Part shown: one piece after another, positions 45,606 to 53,196 of the stretch
Position numbering within the stretch: position 1 is the first letter of the stretch
Layout of the letters: each line of letters begins with the position of its first letter
Source: Haloarcula sp. H-GB4
GTDB lineage: Archaea; Halobacteriota; Halobacteria; Halobacteriales; Haloarculaceae
Length of the DNA: 64,000 nt
Reading direction: 5' to 3'
NCBI RefSeq assembly: GCF_030848575.1
Contig: NZ_JAVDDX010000002.1
Span: 1,116,001 to 1,180,000, forward strand
The notes under the pieces: generated by a model
What the model was told of the DNA's origin: nothing
The model's database searches: none
The model's input: the letters and a program-made list of their open reading frames with translations, nothing else
Position numbers and translations under genes: made by a program

Positions 45606-46886
45606 ATGCGCGACACCATTCCCGTCACGATTCTCTCCGGCAGCCTCGGGGCCGGGAAGACGACGCTACTGAACCATCTGCTGACTGAGGCCGGTGACCG
45701 CGACATCGCCGTCCTCGTCAACGACATGGGAACCGTCAACGTCGACGCGGAACTCATCGCCGAGGGGTCCGAACTCGATGTGGACGACGGGGTCGCGGAG
45801 CTATCCAACGGCTGTATCTGCTGTGAGCTACAGGACGACCTCGAAACGGCAGTCGTCCGGTTGGCGAACGACCGCGACTTCGACGCGCTCGTCGTCGAGT
45901 CCTCCGGCATCTCTGAGCCGGCGCCCGTCGCGCGGCTGTTCACTACTGAGTCGCGCGTGGCCGCGCTGTATCGGGTCGACACGCTCGTGACGGTGCTGGA
46001 TACGCGATTGTTTCTCGATTCCTTCGCCGGCGAGACGCCCGAGCGCCGGGGGGTCGTGGAAGCGAACGCCGGTGGAGACAGCGACGACACAGCGACCGAC
46101 GACGCCGACCGCCCGCTCTCGGACCTGATGGTCGAACAGGTCGAGCTGTCGAACCTTGTCGTGATGAACAAGACGGACCTCTGTACGGACGGGGAGCTGG
46201 ACGAAGCCGAGGAGCTGGTGCGGGCGCTCCAGCCCGACGCCGAGACTGTCCGAACAACCTTCTCACAGGTGGACCCCGACCGGCTGTTCGACCGCGGCCT
46301 GTTCGACCAGACCGAAATCAACGACTTGCCGGGCTGGAAGCGAGCCCTGGCCGAAGCCAAACACGGCGGCGACAACCACAGCCACGAAACGGATTCCCAT
46401 GAGGGCGACAGCGGTCACGAGCACGACGGCCACCATCATCCCGAGGAGGTGTACGGCGTCACCTCCTTCACGTACCGCCGCCGTCGGCCGTTCCACCCCG
46501 ACCGACTCGCCGACGTGCTGCAGGACCTGCCGCCAGGTGTCGTCCGCTCGAAGGGGACCGTCTGGCTGGCAGGCACTGAGGTACGGGTGGTCATCGGCCA
46601 GGCCGGTCCTTCGATACGGGCGGAAGCGCAGGGGCCCTGGATTGCGAGTCTCCCTGAAATTGAGCAGGATATGTACCGCTCGAACCGGCCGGAACTTGAC
46701 TGGCACGACGAGCACGGCGACCGTCGAACGGAACTGGTGTTCATCGGAACTAACTACGACGAAAACACTCTTCGGACAGCGCTGGACGACGCGCTGGTGA
46801 CAGATGAAGAATGGACCGAGAACGAGGCGCTCACGGGTCCGTTCCCAGCGGAACAGGGCGAGGAGACGGTGATACGGAGCCCCTAA
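45606..46886 (+). CDS. CobW/COG0523-type G3E GTPase with histidine-rich linker
   Basis: A 426-residue metallochaperone-like GTPase. The P-loop is G-S-L-G-A-G-K-T (12-19), followed by N-D-M-G, the signature C-I-C-C (70-73) and S-S-G-I-S-E. A Zn-binding-type linker rich in His/Asp/Glu (about residues 255-280) precedes the C-terminal CobW domain with F-T-Y-R-R-R-R-P-F-H-P and a late SKGTVWL. It likely delivers Zn, Co or Fe. The 3' end overlaps the stop of the convergent zinc-ribbon gene. Confidence 0.9.
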   Translation: MRDTIPVTILSGSLGAGKTTLLNHLLTEAGDRDIAVLVNDMGTVNVDAELIAEGSELDVDDGVAELSNGCICCELQDDLETAVVRLANDRDFDALVVESSGISEPAPVARLFTTESRVAALYRVDTLVTVLDTRLFLDSFAGETPERRGVVEANAGGDSDDTATDDADRPLSDLMVEQVELSNLVVMNKTDLCTDGELDEAEELVRALQPDAETVRTTFSQVDPDRLFDRGLFDQTEINDLPGWKRALAEAKHGGDNHSHETDSHEGDSGHEHDGHHHPEEVYGVTSFTYRRRRPFHPDRLADVLQDLPPGVVRSKGTVWLAGTEVRVVIGQAGPSIRAEAQGPWIASLPEIEQDMYRSNRPELDWHDEHGDRRTELVFIGTNYDENTLRTALDDALVTDEEWTENEALTGPFPAEQGEETVIRSP

Positions 46887-47089
46887 CAGGCGCAGTCACG
46901 ACCAGCCGCGCGCTCGAAGCGCATCTCCTCGCCACAGTCCGGACAGACCGGCTCGCCCTCCAGTTCGACATCTCTGATGCGAACGCCACAGTCGTCACAC
47001 CAGTACGCCCCTTTCGAACCATCGTCGGGGCGGGACTTCGTCTCCGGTTGTGAGGTGAGTGCCTCCTTGACGCTGTCGAGGATGCTCAT
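46883..47089 (-). CDS. Zinc-ribbon protein (68 aa)
   Basis: A 68-residue protein with W-C-D-D-C-G and C-P-D-C-G knuckles about 17 residues apart, a zinc ribbon, and an unusual C-terminus D-C-A-C. The N-terminal part (SILDSVKEALTS) is a short helix. Its stop overlaps the CobW stop by 4 bases on the opposite strand. A role linked to the metallochaperone is speculative. The TTT-rich region after the start is unremarkable. Confidence 0.75.
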   Translation of the reverse strand: MSILDSVKEALTSQPETKSRPDDGSKGAYWCDDCGVRIRDVELEGEPVCPDCGEEMRFERAAGRDCAC

Positions 47090-47188
47090 GGTTGTATGTG
47101 TAGATTAGAGCTACTAAACGTACCGTGGTTGTGCGCAGTCGTCTCACGGGCATCAATAAACCGGCCGGACGGGAGCGGCATCGCCGAT

Positions 47189-47602
47189 TCAGCCCCCGGG
47201 CACATCCGCCGCCAGTTCCTCGATAGCTCGCTCTATTTCGTTGCCACGCTTCCAGGCGGCAATGCGGTCAGCGAAGGGGAGTGGCAGGTTCAGCGAGACG
47301 GTCGACCGCATCGTGACCCGAGAGCCGTTCTCCTCCGGTACGACAGTAATCCGGGTCTCCAGATGGTCGAACGGACCGACCTCGCCCTCAGCGGTGTACC
47401 GGAGTCCGTCGTCCCGCGACTCGAAGCGCAGCGGCACTGACATCCCCGGGCCAGCGGCGGTGACGAGCGTTCCAGTCTCTGTTTCCTCGACAGCCGTCAC
47501 CGTGAACGTCCCCTCCGCTGCGACGACTGCTTCCGGCGAGAGCGTGCGGTGGACAGCCGGCGGCCGTGCCATCACGAACCGAGAGCGTTCGACCTCGCGC
47601 AT
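47189..47602 (-). CDS. SRPBCC/polyketide-cyclase-like protein
   Basis: A 137-residue single-domain START-like protein. The order of strands and the C-terminal helix (RIAAWKRGNEIERAIEELA) matches SRPBCC family members, and the segment VTMRSTVSLNLPLPFADRI is typical. It would bind a small hydrophobic ligand or lipid. The start at 47602 (MREVERSR) is used. It ends near the membrane-protein gene at 47633 on the same strand. Confidence 0.75.
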   Translation of the reverse strand: MREVERSRFVMARPPAVHRTLSPEAVVAAEGTFTVTAVEETETGTLVTAAGPGMSVPLRFESRDDGLRYTAEGEVGPFDHLETRITVVPEENGSRVTMRSTVSLNLPLPFADRIAAWKRGNEIERAIEELAADVPGG

Positions 47603-47632
47603 ACCAGTCCACATGCGTACCGGGGTGGTAAA

Positions 47633-47947
47633 TCACAGGGCCAGCGGAGCCGAGACGCCGACCAGCAACACAGCGAAGCCGACGCCGATGTAGATGAGGC
47701 GCTGAAAGCGAAGCTCCGGGGCGATTTGTACCGAGGGCGGCGGCGCAGTCCAGACCAGTCGGTGATACGAAACGGCGGCGACAGCGACGGTCCCGGCTGT
47801 CGAAACGGTCAGACCGGCCCACACCGGAAGCCCATAGGCGAGGCCGTACAGCGGGCCGACGGAGAACAGCAACATCACCGCCGTCGCGGTGCAGACGAGA
47901 AACGGGACCGGGTCAACCGGATCCCCATGGCGATTTGGAATCTTCAT
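47633..47947 (-). CDS. Small membrane protein (104 aa)
   Basis: A 104-residue protein with three predicted membrane segments: FLVCTATAVMLLFSVGPL, then V-W-A-G-L-T-V-S-T-A-G-T-V-A-V-A-A-V, and LIYIGVGFAVLLVGVSAPL. The N-terminus has a Met-Lys-Ile-Pro-Asn-Arg-His leader. No known domain. It is encoded upstream of the SRPBCC gene on the minus strand, spaced by 30 bases, so likely co-transcribed. Confidence 0.7.
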   Translation of the reverse strand: MKIPNRHGDPVDPVPFLVCTATAVMLLFSVGPLYGLAYGLPVWAGLTVSTAGTVAVAAVSYHRLVWTAPPPSVQIAPELRFQRLIYIGVGFAVLLVGVSAPLAL

Positions 47948-48070
47948 ATGTTGTGTTAGGCTCCGAATGTGTTTAGTTGCGCGACTTGGCCGCGCCCGGC
48001 TAGAGTTAGCGGAGCGAACGCACCGGGGACTGCCAAAGAGCTAAGGGGAGTCCCGTTCGTGTTCGTGGGC

Positions 48071-48283
48071 ATGAGCGACGCGAACGGGTTTGAGGAGGGG
48101 GCGAGCGGGTCACAGGGTGACCCACGGGTACTTATCGCGATGAACATTGTGCTCTCGACGGTGTTTTCGGCCACTCTCGTCTGGGGCCTGAGCGTCATCG
48201 GCGCGGCGGAACTCACGGCGATAAACGTTGCGACCGGCGCGATACTGCTGTTTGCGCTGACCTACGCCATCACCCTCCAATAG
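48071..48283 (+). CDS. Small membrane protein (70 aa)
   Basis: A 70-residue protein with an acidic N-terminus (MSDANGFEEGASGSQGD) and two hydrophobic segments separated by A-A-E-L-T-A-I-N. No recognised domain; composition and the ATG position after a G-rich stretch favour it as a real gene. It is divergent from the membrane-protein gene at 47947. Function unknown. Confidence 0.65.
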   Translation: MSDANGFEEGASGSQGDPRVLIAMNIVLSTVFSATLVWGLSVIGAAELTAINVATGAILLFALTYAITLQ

Positions 48284-48336
48284 CGGTCCGACGTTACGCC
48301 CCAGTAGCGTTCTGCGGTACGACTGTGACCCCCGAC

Positions 48337-48708
48337 TTACTCGGGGTCGTAGGGATGGACATCATCCACCGCGGGTGCACCGACGACGAGCGTCCGCACT
48401 GGTTCGGTCGCCGACTCGGGGTTGTGCGCCCGCTGGGGGCTGTCCGGTTCGACGACGAACGCCTCGTCTTCCTCGACTTCGTAGGTTCCGTCCGGCGTCT
48501 CAACAGCCAGCGTCCCAGAGAGGACGTAGAACAGTTCTTCCTGATTGTCGTGATAGTGGTACGCGAGCGGAATGTCCTCGCCGGGGGAGACCTCGTAAAG
48601 GTTTACGGCCGCATTTTCGAGGCCAGCTGCATCACTTATCGACCGCTGGACACTGGGTCGGTCCGGTGTCGGTTCGATGTCGTCGACCGCGAGGTGATGA
48701 TAACCCAT
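48337..48708 (-). CDS. Cupin-domain protein
   Basis: A 123-residue beta-barrel of the cupin family. The first conserved motif, L-A-Y-H-Y-H-D-N-Q-E-E-L-F-Y-V-L, provides the metal-binding histidines and glutamate, and the second, around V-E-P-D-S-P-Q-R-A-H-N-P, the last histidine. It may bind a metal and act in sugar or acid metabolism; the substrate is not readable. Encoded alone on the minus strand next to the CNNM gene. Confidence 0.85.
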   Translation of the reverse strand: MGYHHLAVDDIEPTPDRPSVQRSISDAAGLENAAVNLYEVSPGEDIPLAYHYHDNQEELFYVLSGTLAVETPDGTYEVEEDEAFVVEPDSPQRAHNPESATEPVRTLVVGAPAVDDVHPYDPE

Positions 48709-48758
48709 GTCATCCCTGTCGGCGGCGACCGACCTAAAACAACTGCTCCCGCAGGTGC

Positions 48759-50147
48759 TCAGTCCGAGGCTTCTTCGGCGTCGACCGGCTCCGTCTCATC
48801 GGTTTCGAGGCGGACGACGCGAGCTTTCATGATGCGCGTGTTCTCGACCTGTTCGACGCGGATTTCGACGCCGTCGTAGGTGATGGTCTCGCCCTCCTCG
48901 ACCAGTCGGCCCGCCCGGTTGAATATGAAGCCGGCGATGGTTTCGAACTCCTCGCCTTCGGGCAGATCCAGGTCCAGCGCTTCGTTGACCTCCTCGATGT
49001 TGACCTCGCCTTTGACCGTGACCGTGTCGTCGTCGACGTACTCGATGGGCTCTTCCTCTTCGCCTTCGAGTATCTCGCCGACGATCTCCTCTGTCAGGTC
49101 CTCCATCGTCACCAGCCCCTCGGTGGTCCCGAACTCGTCGATGACGATGACCATGTGGAGGCGCTCGGCCCGCATCTCGGTCAGGAGGTCGTCGACGTTC
49201 TTTGACTCGGGGACGTGTAGAGTTGGCTCGATGAGGTCCTCAAGCTCCATATCGCGGGCCAGCGCCTCGCCGTAGTTGAGGTCCCGAACGAGGTCGCGGA
49301 TGTGGATGACGCCGATAACGTTGTCCAGACTTCCTTCATAAACGGGGATGCGGGCGTGGCCGCTCTGGATACACGTCTCAAGGGCCTCCTCGACGGATGA
49401 CTCCTTGGCGACGGCGGTCATGTCCAGCCGCGGCGTCATCACTTCCTTGGCGATGGTGTCGTTGAACCGGAGTGTGCGCTGAAGCATCTCCCGTTCGTCC
49501 TCGTCAAGGACGCCCTCGCGCTCACCTGTCTCGATAATGTCCTGGATCTCTTCGCGGGTGACATAGGAGGTCTCGATGGCGGAACGGCCGCCGGTGATCT
49601 TGTTGACGACGCGAGTGAGGTAATCAAACAGCAGAATAAGCGGGAGCAACACCCTCTCGGCGGCCTTGAGCGGCTTGGAAATGCGCAGCGCCCACGACTC
49701 GGTGTTCTCCACCGCGTAGCTCTTTGGCGCGCTCTCACCGAACAGGAGCACGATGGCGGTGACCCCGAACGTCGCGATGGCGACAGCCAGCCCCTGGCTC
49801 TCAACATACATCGCAAGGAGTCCAGTAGCGATGGACGACATCGCGATGTTGACGAGGTTGTTGCCGACGAGAATCGTCACAAGCAGACGGTGGGGGTCTG
49901 ATTTGAGTTGTTTGAGCGTCTTCGAACCCGGAACGGCGTCCTCGACGAGCGCTTCCGTCCGGTGTGCAGGCAGCGAGAACATCGCAATTTCTGAGGACGA
50001 GAAGAACGCTGAGAGGACAACCAGTGCGACGAGCGTGACAATACCAGCGACGAGCACCGCATCTTTTGGTATTGGGACGCCGACGATTTCGACGCCCTGC
50101 AGCATCGCTGTAGACAGCTCAAACGGCGCAGGTGGATCCAGGGCCAT
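48759..50147 (-). CDS. CNNM/CorC-type membrane protein with CBS pair
   Basis: A 462-residue protein with a membrane DUF21 domain (about residues 15-185), where FFSSSEIAMFSLP and NNLVNIAMSSIA are the family's conserved segments, then a CBS pair (motif V-M-T-P-R and V-I-D-E-F-G-T-T-E-G-L-V-T), and a CorC-HlyC domain at the end. Members are linked to Mg2+ or Co2+ export. The start at 50147 (MALDPPAPF) is more natural than 50189. It lies divergent from the glutaredoxin-like gene. Confidence 0.9.
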   Translation of the reverse strand: MALDPPAPFELSTAMLQGVEIVGVPIPKDAVLVAGIVTLVALVVLSAFFSSSEIAMFSLPAHRTEALVEDAVPGSKTLKQLKSDPHRLLVTILVGNNLVNIAMSSIATGLLAMYVESQGLAVAIATFGVTAIVLLFGESAPKSYAVENTESWALRISKPLKAAERVLLPLILLFDYLTRVVNKITGGRSAIETSYVTREEIQDIIETGEREGVLDEDEREMLQRTLRFNDTIAKEVMTPRLDMTAVAKESSVEEALETCIQSGHARIPVYEGSLDNVIGVIHIRDLVRDLNYGEALARDMELEDLIEPTLHVPESKNVDDLLTEMRAERLHMVIVIDEFGTTEGLVTMEDLTEEIVGEILEGEEEEPIEYVDDDTVTVKGEVNIEEVNEALDLDLPEGEEFETIAGFIFNRAGRLVEEGETITYDGVEIRVEQVENTRIMKARVVRLETDETEPVDAEEASD

Positions 50148-50245
50148 CAACGGTCGAAATTGTAATGGGCGGGGATTAAGGCTTGTCATGGAGGGGTTGC
50201 CAGCGAAGCCCTTACACGGCTTTCACGCGTATCGCCGTATAGAGT

Positions 50246-50524
50246 ATGAGCGAGTCCGACATCACGCTGTACCGGTTGCAGGCGTGTCCCTTCTGCGAGC
50301 GCGTCGTTCGGAAGCTGAACGAGTACGGTCTCGATTACCAGTCACGGTTCGTCGAGCCGATGCACGCCGACCGCGACGTGGTCAAGCGACTGTCCGGCAA
50401 GCGAACCGTCCCGGCCATCGTCGACGAGAACACCGGCGTCACGATGTCCGAGAGCGCGAACATCGTCGCGTATCTGGAGCGGACATACGGCGAAGGCGAG
50501 GAGACCGCTGGGGGTGTAGCCTGA
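50246..50524 (+). CDS. Glutaredoxin/GST N-terminal-like thiol protein
   Basis: A 92-residue thioredoxin-fold protein. The redox site is C-P-F-C (14-17), followed by T-V-P-A-I-V as the cis-Pro region and E-S-A-N-I-V-A-Y-L, as in GST N-terminal domains. Haloarchaea use gamma-glutamylcysteine rather than glutathione, so its thiol partner is unclear. The stop overlaps the next gene's start (TGATG), coupling it to the peroxiredoxin-like protein. Confidence 0.86.
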   Translation: MSESDITLYRLQACPFCERVVRKLNEYGLDYQSRFVEPMHADRDVVKRLSGKRTVPAIVDENTGVTMSESANIVAYLERTYGEGEETAGGVA

Positions 50525-51033
50525 TGGACCTCGACTTCGATATCGTCGATCTCGATCCGGTCGATCACCCCGAAGAAGGCGACACTGCGCCGGATTTCAC
50601 ACGCCCGCTCGTCAACGACGAGTTCTGGGAAGACGAATCGCTCGCGTCGGTGTGTGCCGACAGTGACCGGGTCGTGCTCGTGTTCCACGCGATGGATGGG
50701 GCGTTCCCGGCGACGTACATCTGGAACGAGATCCGCGACCGCGCGTGGCACGAGCAGGCCACCGTCATTGGCGTCTCTATCTCAACGCCGTACGAGCACA
50801 AGCAGTTGCTCGAAGAGCGAGAGATCGAGGGAGACTACCGGCTGTTCTCGGACCCGGCTAACGGCGTCGCAGAAAAGTATAACATCGACATGGCCCTCGA
50901 CGGAATGACTGGAATCGAGGAACCACGCCCGTCGGTGTTCGTCCTTGATAGCGACCGGACCATCGAGTACGCGTGGGTGGCCCAGGAATGGCCCGACTTC
51001 CCGGACTACGACGACGTCGAGGCCCAGCTCTAA
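50524..51033 (+). CDS. Peroxiredoxin-fold protein without the peroxidatic cysteine
   Basis: A 169-residue AhpC/TSA-fold protein. The beginning G-D-T-A-P-D-F and V-L-V-F-H-A-M-D match the family, but the position of the catalytic cysteine (D-x4-C) is Ala63 in D-G-A-F-P-A. The only cysteine in the whole protein is Cys44, far from the active site. It is coupled to the glutaredoxin-like gene. It may be a chaperone-like or regulatory relative and not a peroxidase. Confidence 0.8.
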   Translation: MDLDFDIVDLDPVDHPEEGDTAPDFTRPLVNDEFWEDESLASVCADSDRVVLVFHAMDGAFPATYIWNEIRDRAWHEQATVIGVSISTPYEHKQLLEEREIEGDYRLFSDPANGVAEKYNIDMALDGMTGIEEPRPSVFVLDSDRTIEYAWVAQEWPDFPDYDDVEAQL

Positions 51034-51035
51034 CG

Positions 51036-51620
51036 ATGGCGACAGTTGACGACGCCGCGGTAGTGGTTCGCGACGGAGAGCTGGTCGTGTATCCGACGGA
51101 GACAGTGTACGGTCTCGGCGCGGACGCGCTCGACGCTGCTGCCGTCGAACGGGTGTTCGACGCGAAGGGCCGCGAGCGTGACAAGCCAGTGTCGATGGCC
51201 GTCCCCGACATCGAGTCCGCACGCGAGTATACGCGGCTGAGCGAGCGTGAGCGGGCGTTCATGCGGGAATTTCTCCCCGGTCCGGTCACTGTCGTCGTGG
51301 AGCGCCGCGACGTAGTCCCGGACGTGCTGGTCGCTGGCCGTGACCGTGTCGGTGTCCGCATCCCCGACCACGACCTCGCGCTCGAACTGCTCGCCGAGAC
51401 CGGGCCGCTCACGGCCACGAGCGCTAACATCTCCGGGAACCCGAGCGCCCGTTCCGTCGACGACCTCGACGCTATCCGTGAGCGTGCTGCCGTCGTCCTT
51501 GACGCCGGTGAGACCGACGGTGGGACCGGGTCGACGGTCGTGAACGTCGACAGCGAGACGATTCATCGCCGCGGCGCACGCGCCGACGCCGTCGAGTCGT
51601 GGCTCGAAGACCGGGACTGA
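51036..51620 (+). CDS. sua5: Threonylcarbamoyl-AMP synthase (Sua5/YrdC family)
   Basis: A 194-residue YrdC-domain enzyme making threonylcarbamoyl-AMP for the t6A modification of tRNA. Diagnostic parts are PTETVYGLGADA, K-P-V-S-M-A-V, and T-A-T-S-A-N-I-S-G-N-P-S. It lacks the C-terminal Sua5 extension, so it is the short YrdC form. It starts 2 bases after the peroxiredoxin-like gene, in the same operon. Confidence 0.93.
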   Translation: MATVDDAAVVVRDGELVVYPTETVYGLGADALDAAAVERVFDAKGRERDKPVSMAVPDIESAREYTRLSERERAFMREFLPGPVTVVVERRDVVPDVLVAGRDRVGVRIPDHDLALELLAETGPLTATSANISGNPSARSVDDLDAIRERAAVVLDAGETDGGTGSTVVNVDSETIHRRGARADAVESWLEDRD

Positions 51621-51650
51621 CACCCGGCGCTGTCCGGGTGGCTGTCCGCC

Positions 51651-52313
51651 TTAGCGTAGCATTGACCGTAGCGACCGCGTTTTCACCCCGCAGTCGTCGC
51701 TGAACTCACAGGGCTTGCACTTGGCGTCGTTTCGCACCCGCCCCGGCGGCCCGTCGATGCTGTCGGCGGTTCTGACCGCGCGACGGTAGGTCCCTGCTCG
51801 CCGCGCGTTCACCTCGATTCGCCGGATGTCGCCGTAGGCCGGGTACTCGGCGTAGGCGATGTCGACGTCACGCTCGCGCTCCCAGGAGAGTGCCTTCGCG
51901 GCGGCGACCAGCCGCACGGTCTGGGGCTCCCAGACACCGTTCTCTGGCGGCCGACCGGCGAACACGAGCGACGGCGCGGGGCCGTCCTGCCCGGCGACGA
52001 TCTTGTGTGCGATCCCGCGGGCGTCCTTGCCTTCGAGATACGCGTCGGTCCCAGCAGGGGCGACCAGCGCGTCCCAGTCAGCCAGCCGCTCTCGAAGCCC
52101 TCTGAGTCGATCACGGTACTCGTCCGGCCCCACTTCGATGGGGGCTGCCAGCAGGGCGGCGTCGTCGGTCAGCAGCCGCTCGTACTCCCGTGCGAGTCGG
52201 CGAACCGACTCGATTTCGTCGGGAATCTCGCTTGCGCCATCGCGGCGGCGATAATAGAGCTTCCGCGGACAGTAGGCGGCCGTTTCCAGTTCCCTGAACG
52301 TGTGGGTTGACAT
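51651..52313 (-). CDS. Stand-alone Cas4-like iron-sulfur protein, atypical nuclease core
   Basis: A 220-residue protein with the Cas4/DUF83 cysteine pattern: one N-terminal Cys (A-Y-C-P-R-K, Cys15) and a C-terminal trio C-K-P-C-x5-C (199, 202, 208) that would hold a 4Fe-4S cluster. The RecB core is atypical. The usual E-x-K strand appears to read S-L-V-F-A-G, and the QxxxY-like helix is Q-T-V-R-L. No Cas genes or array lie near. Possible roles are DNA repair or nucleic-acid binding. Confidence 0.72.
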   Translation of the reverse strand: MSTHTFRELETAAYCPRKLYYRRRDGASEIPDEIESVRRLAREYERLLTDDAALLAAPIEVGPDEYRDRLRGLRERLADWDALVAPAGTDAYLEGKDARGIAHKIVAGQDGPAPSLVFAGRPPENGVWEPQTVRLVAAAKALSWERERDVDIAYAEYPAYGDIRRIEVNARRAGTYRRAVRTADSIDGPPGRVRNDAKCKPCEFSDDCGVKTRSLRSMLR

Positions 52314-52431
52314 GGGCCGCCATGGTCGTGTTCTCCCACAAGAAGGTTCGGCGCACCGCCGGCTGTTGAAACAACTGTGCAGTTAGCTACCTTTACCGCG
52401 ACTGGAAACAACTACAAAAGGTATCCGAGAG
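52314..52431. other. Short intergenic spacer
   Basis: About 118 bases between the Cas4-like start and the stop of the gene at 52432. It holds the promoter region of the Cas4-like gene. Nothing else noted. Confidence 0.4.
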
Positions 52432-53052
52432 TTACATTGACACGTCAGCGCCGGAGTCAAGCGAATCAATGTCTTCAGTGGCCTCGTCAAGGCCGTCATC
52501 GCGGAGACCGGCGGCGTGCTGTGTCGACAGGCCAGCGTCGGTGAGTACATCTTCGAACTGGCTCTGGAATCGGTGGGAAACGCGACGAGCGGCGTCCTGT
52601 GCGGCGACGACACGCCGGTAGTGGGCGGCCCGGGACTCGCCGATATTGAACTCGGCTGCGAGTTCGGCGACGGACGGGTCGTTGTCGGCGACGCGACGGC
52701 GGAACTCGGCGAGGTCAAACGGTGCCTCTGTGTCCGCATCGCGGAGGAGGTGCAGGTCGAGTCGGCCCTCGACCACGTCAGGCTCGTCCATGCCGATCTC
52801 GGCCGCGATAGCTCCGTCGTCGCTCCCCTCGTAGAACAGTCGGACCACTGTCACCAGGGCCTCGTCAGTGAGTTCGGTTTGGAACTCATATCGCTCGCGC
52901 ATCCGCGCGATGACATCACCGAGTCGATCCGCGACACCGGCCTCGTCGGTATCGGCCAGGGACCCTCTCGACGCCTCCTGAGACTCCGTCACAGCTTCCT
53001 CGCCGGAGACGTCCATGAAGATGTCACGGAGTTCTTCGGTCTTCTCGTCCAT
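52432..53052 (-). CDS. Conserved haloarchaeal protein, conditioned-medium-induced type
   Basis: A 206-residue acidic protein beginning MDEKTEELRDIFMDVSGEE. It contains two helix-turn-helix-like segments, E-G-S-D-D-G-A-I-A-A-E-I-G-M-D and D-P-S-V-A-E-L-A-A-E-F-N-I-G-E-S-R. The start and mid-parts match haloarchaeal proteins annotated as conditioned-medium-induced protein 4 (from memory). It could be a transcription factor. Encoded on the minus strand, divergent from the large iron-sulfur protein gene. Confidence 0.7.
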   Translation of the reverse strand: MDEKTEELRDIFMDVSGEEAVTESQEASRGSLADTDEAGVADRLGDVIARMRERYEFQTELTDEALVTVVRLFYEGSDDGAIAAEIGMDEPDVVEGRLDLHLLRDADTEAPFDLAEFRRRVADNDPSVAELAAEFNIGESRAAHYRRVVAAQDAARRVSHRFQSQFEDVLTDAGLSTQHAAGLRDDGLDEATEDIDSLDSGADVSM

Positions 53053-53196
53053 CGAACATGAAACTACTTCTCAGAAGGCATATATCTGTCGGATGGACAA
53101 CGTAACGCAGCGGAAACTTTCAACGATTTCCTAATTCTCGCAAGACTGCACCGGGGCGTGGCAAGATTTAAGCGGACACAAAGCACGTGTTAGCGT

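Noticed and set aside
51651-52313. CRISPR-Cas locus suggested by a Cas4-like gene
   Set aside because: No array of regularly spaced repeats and no other cas gene was found in the window.
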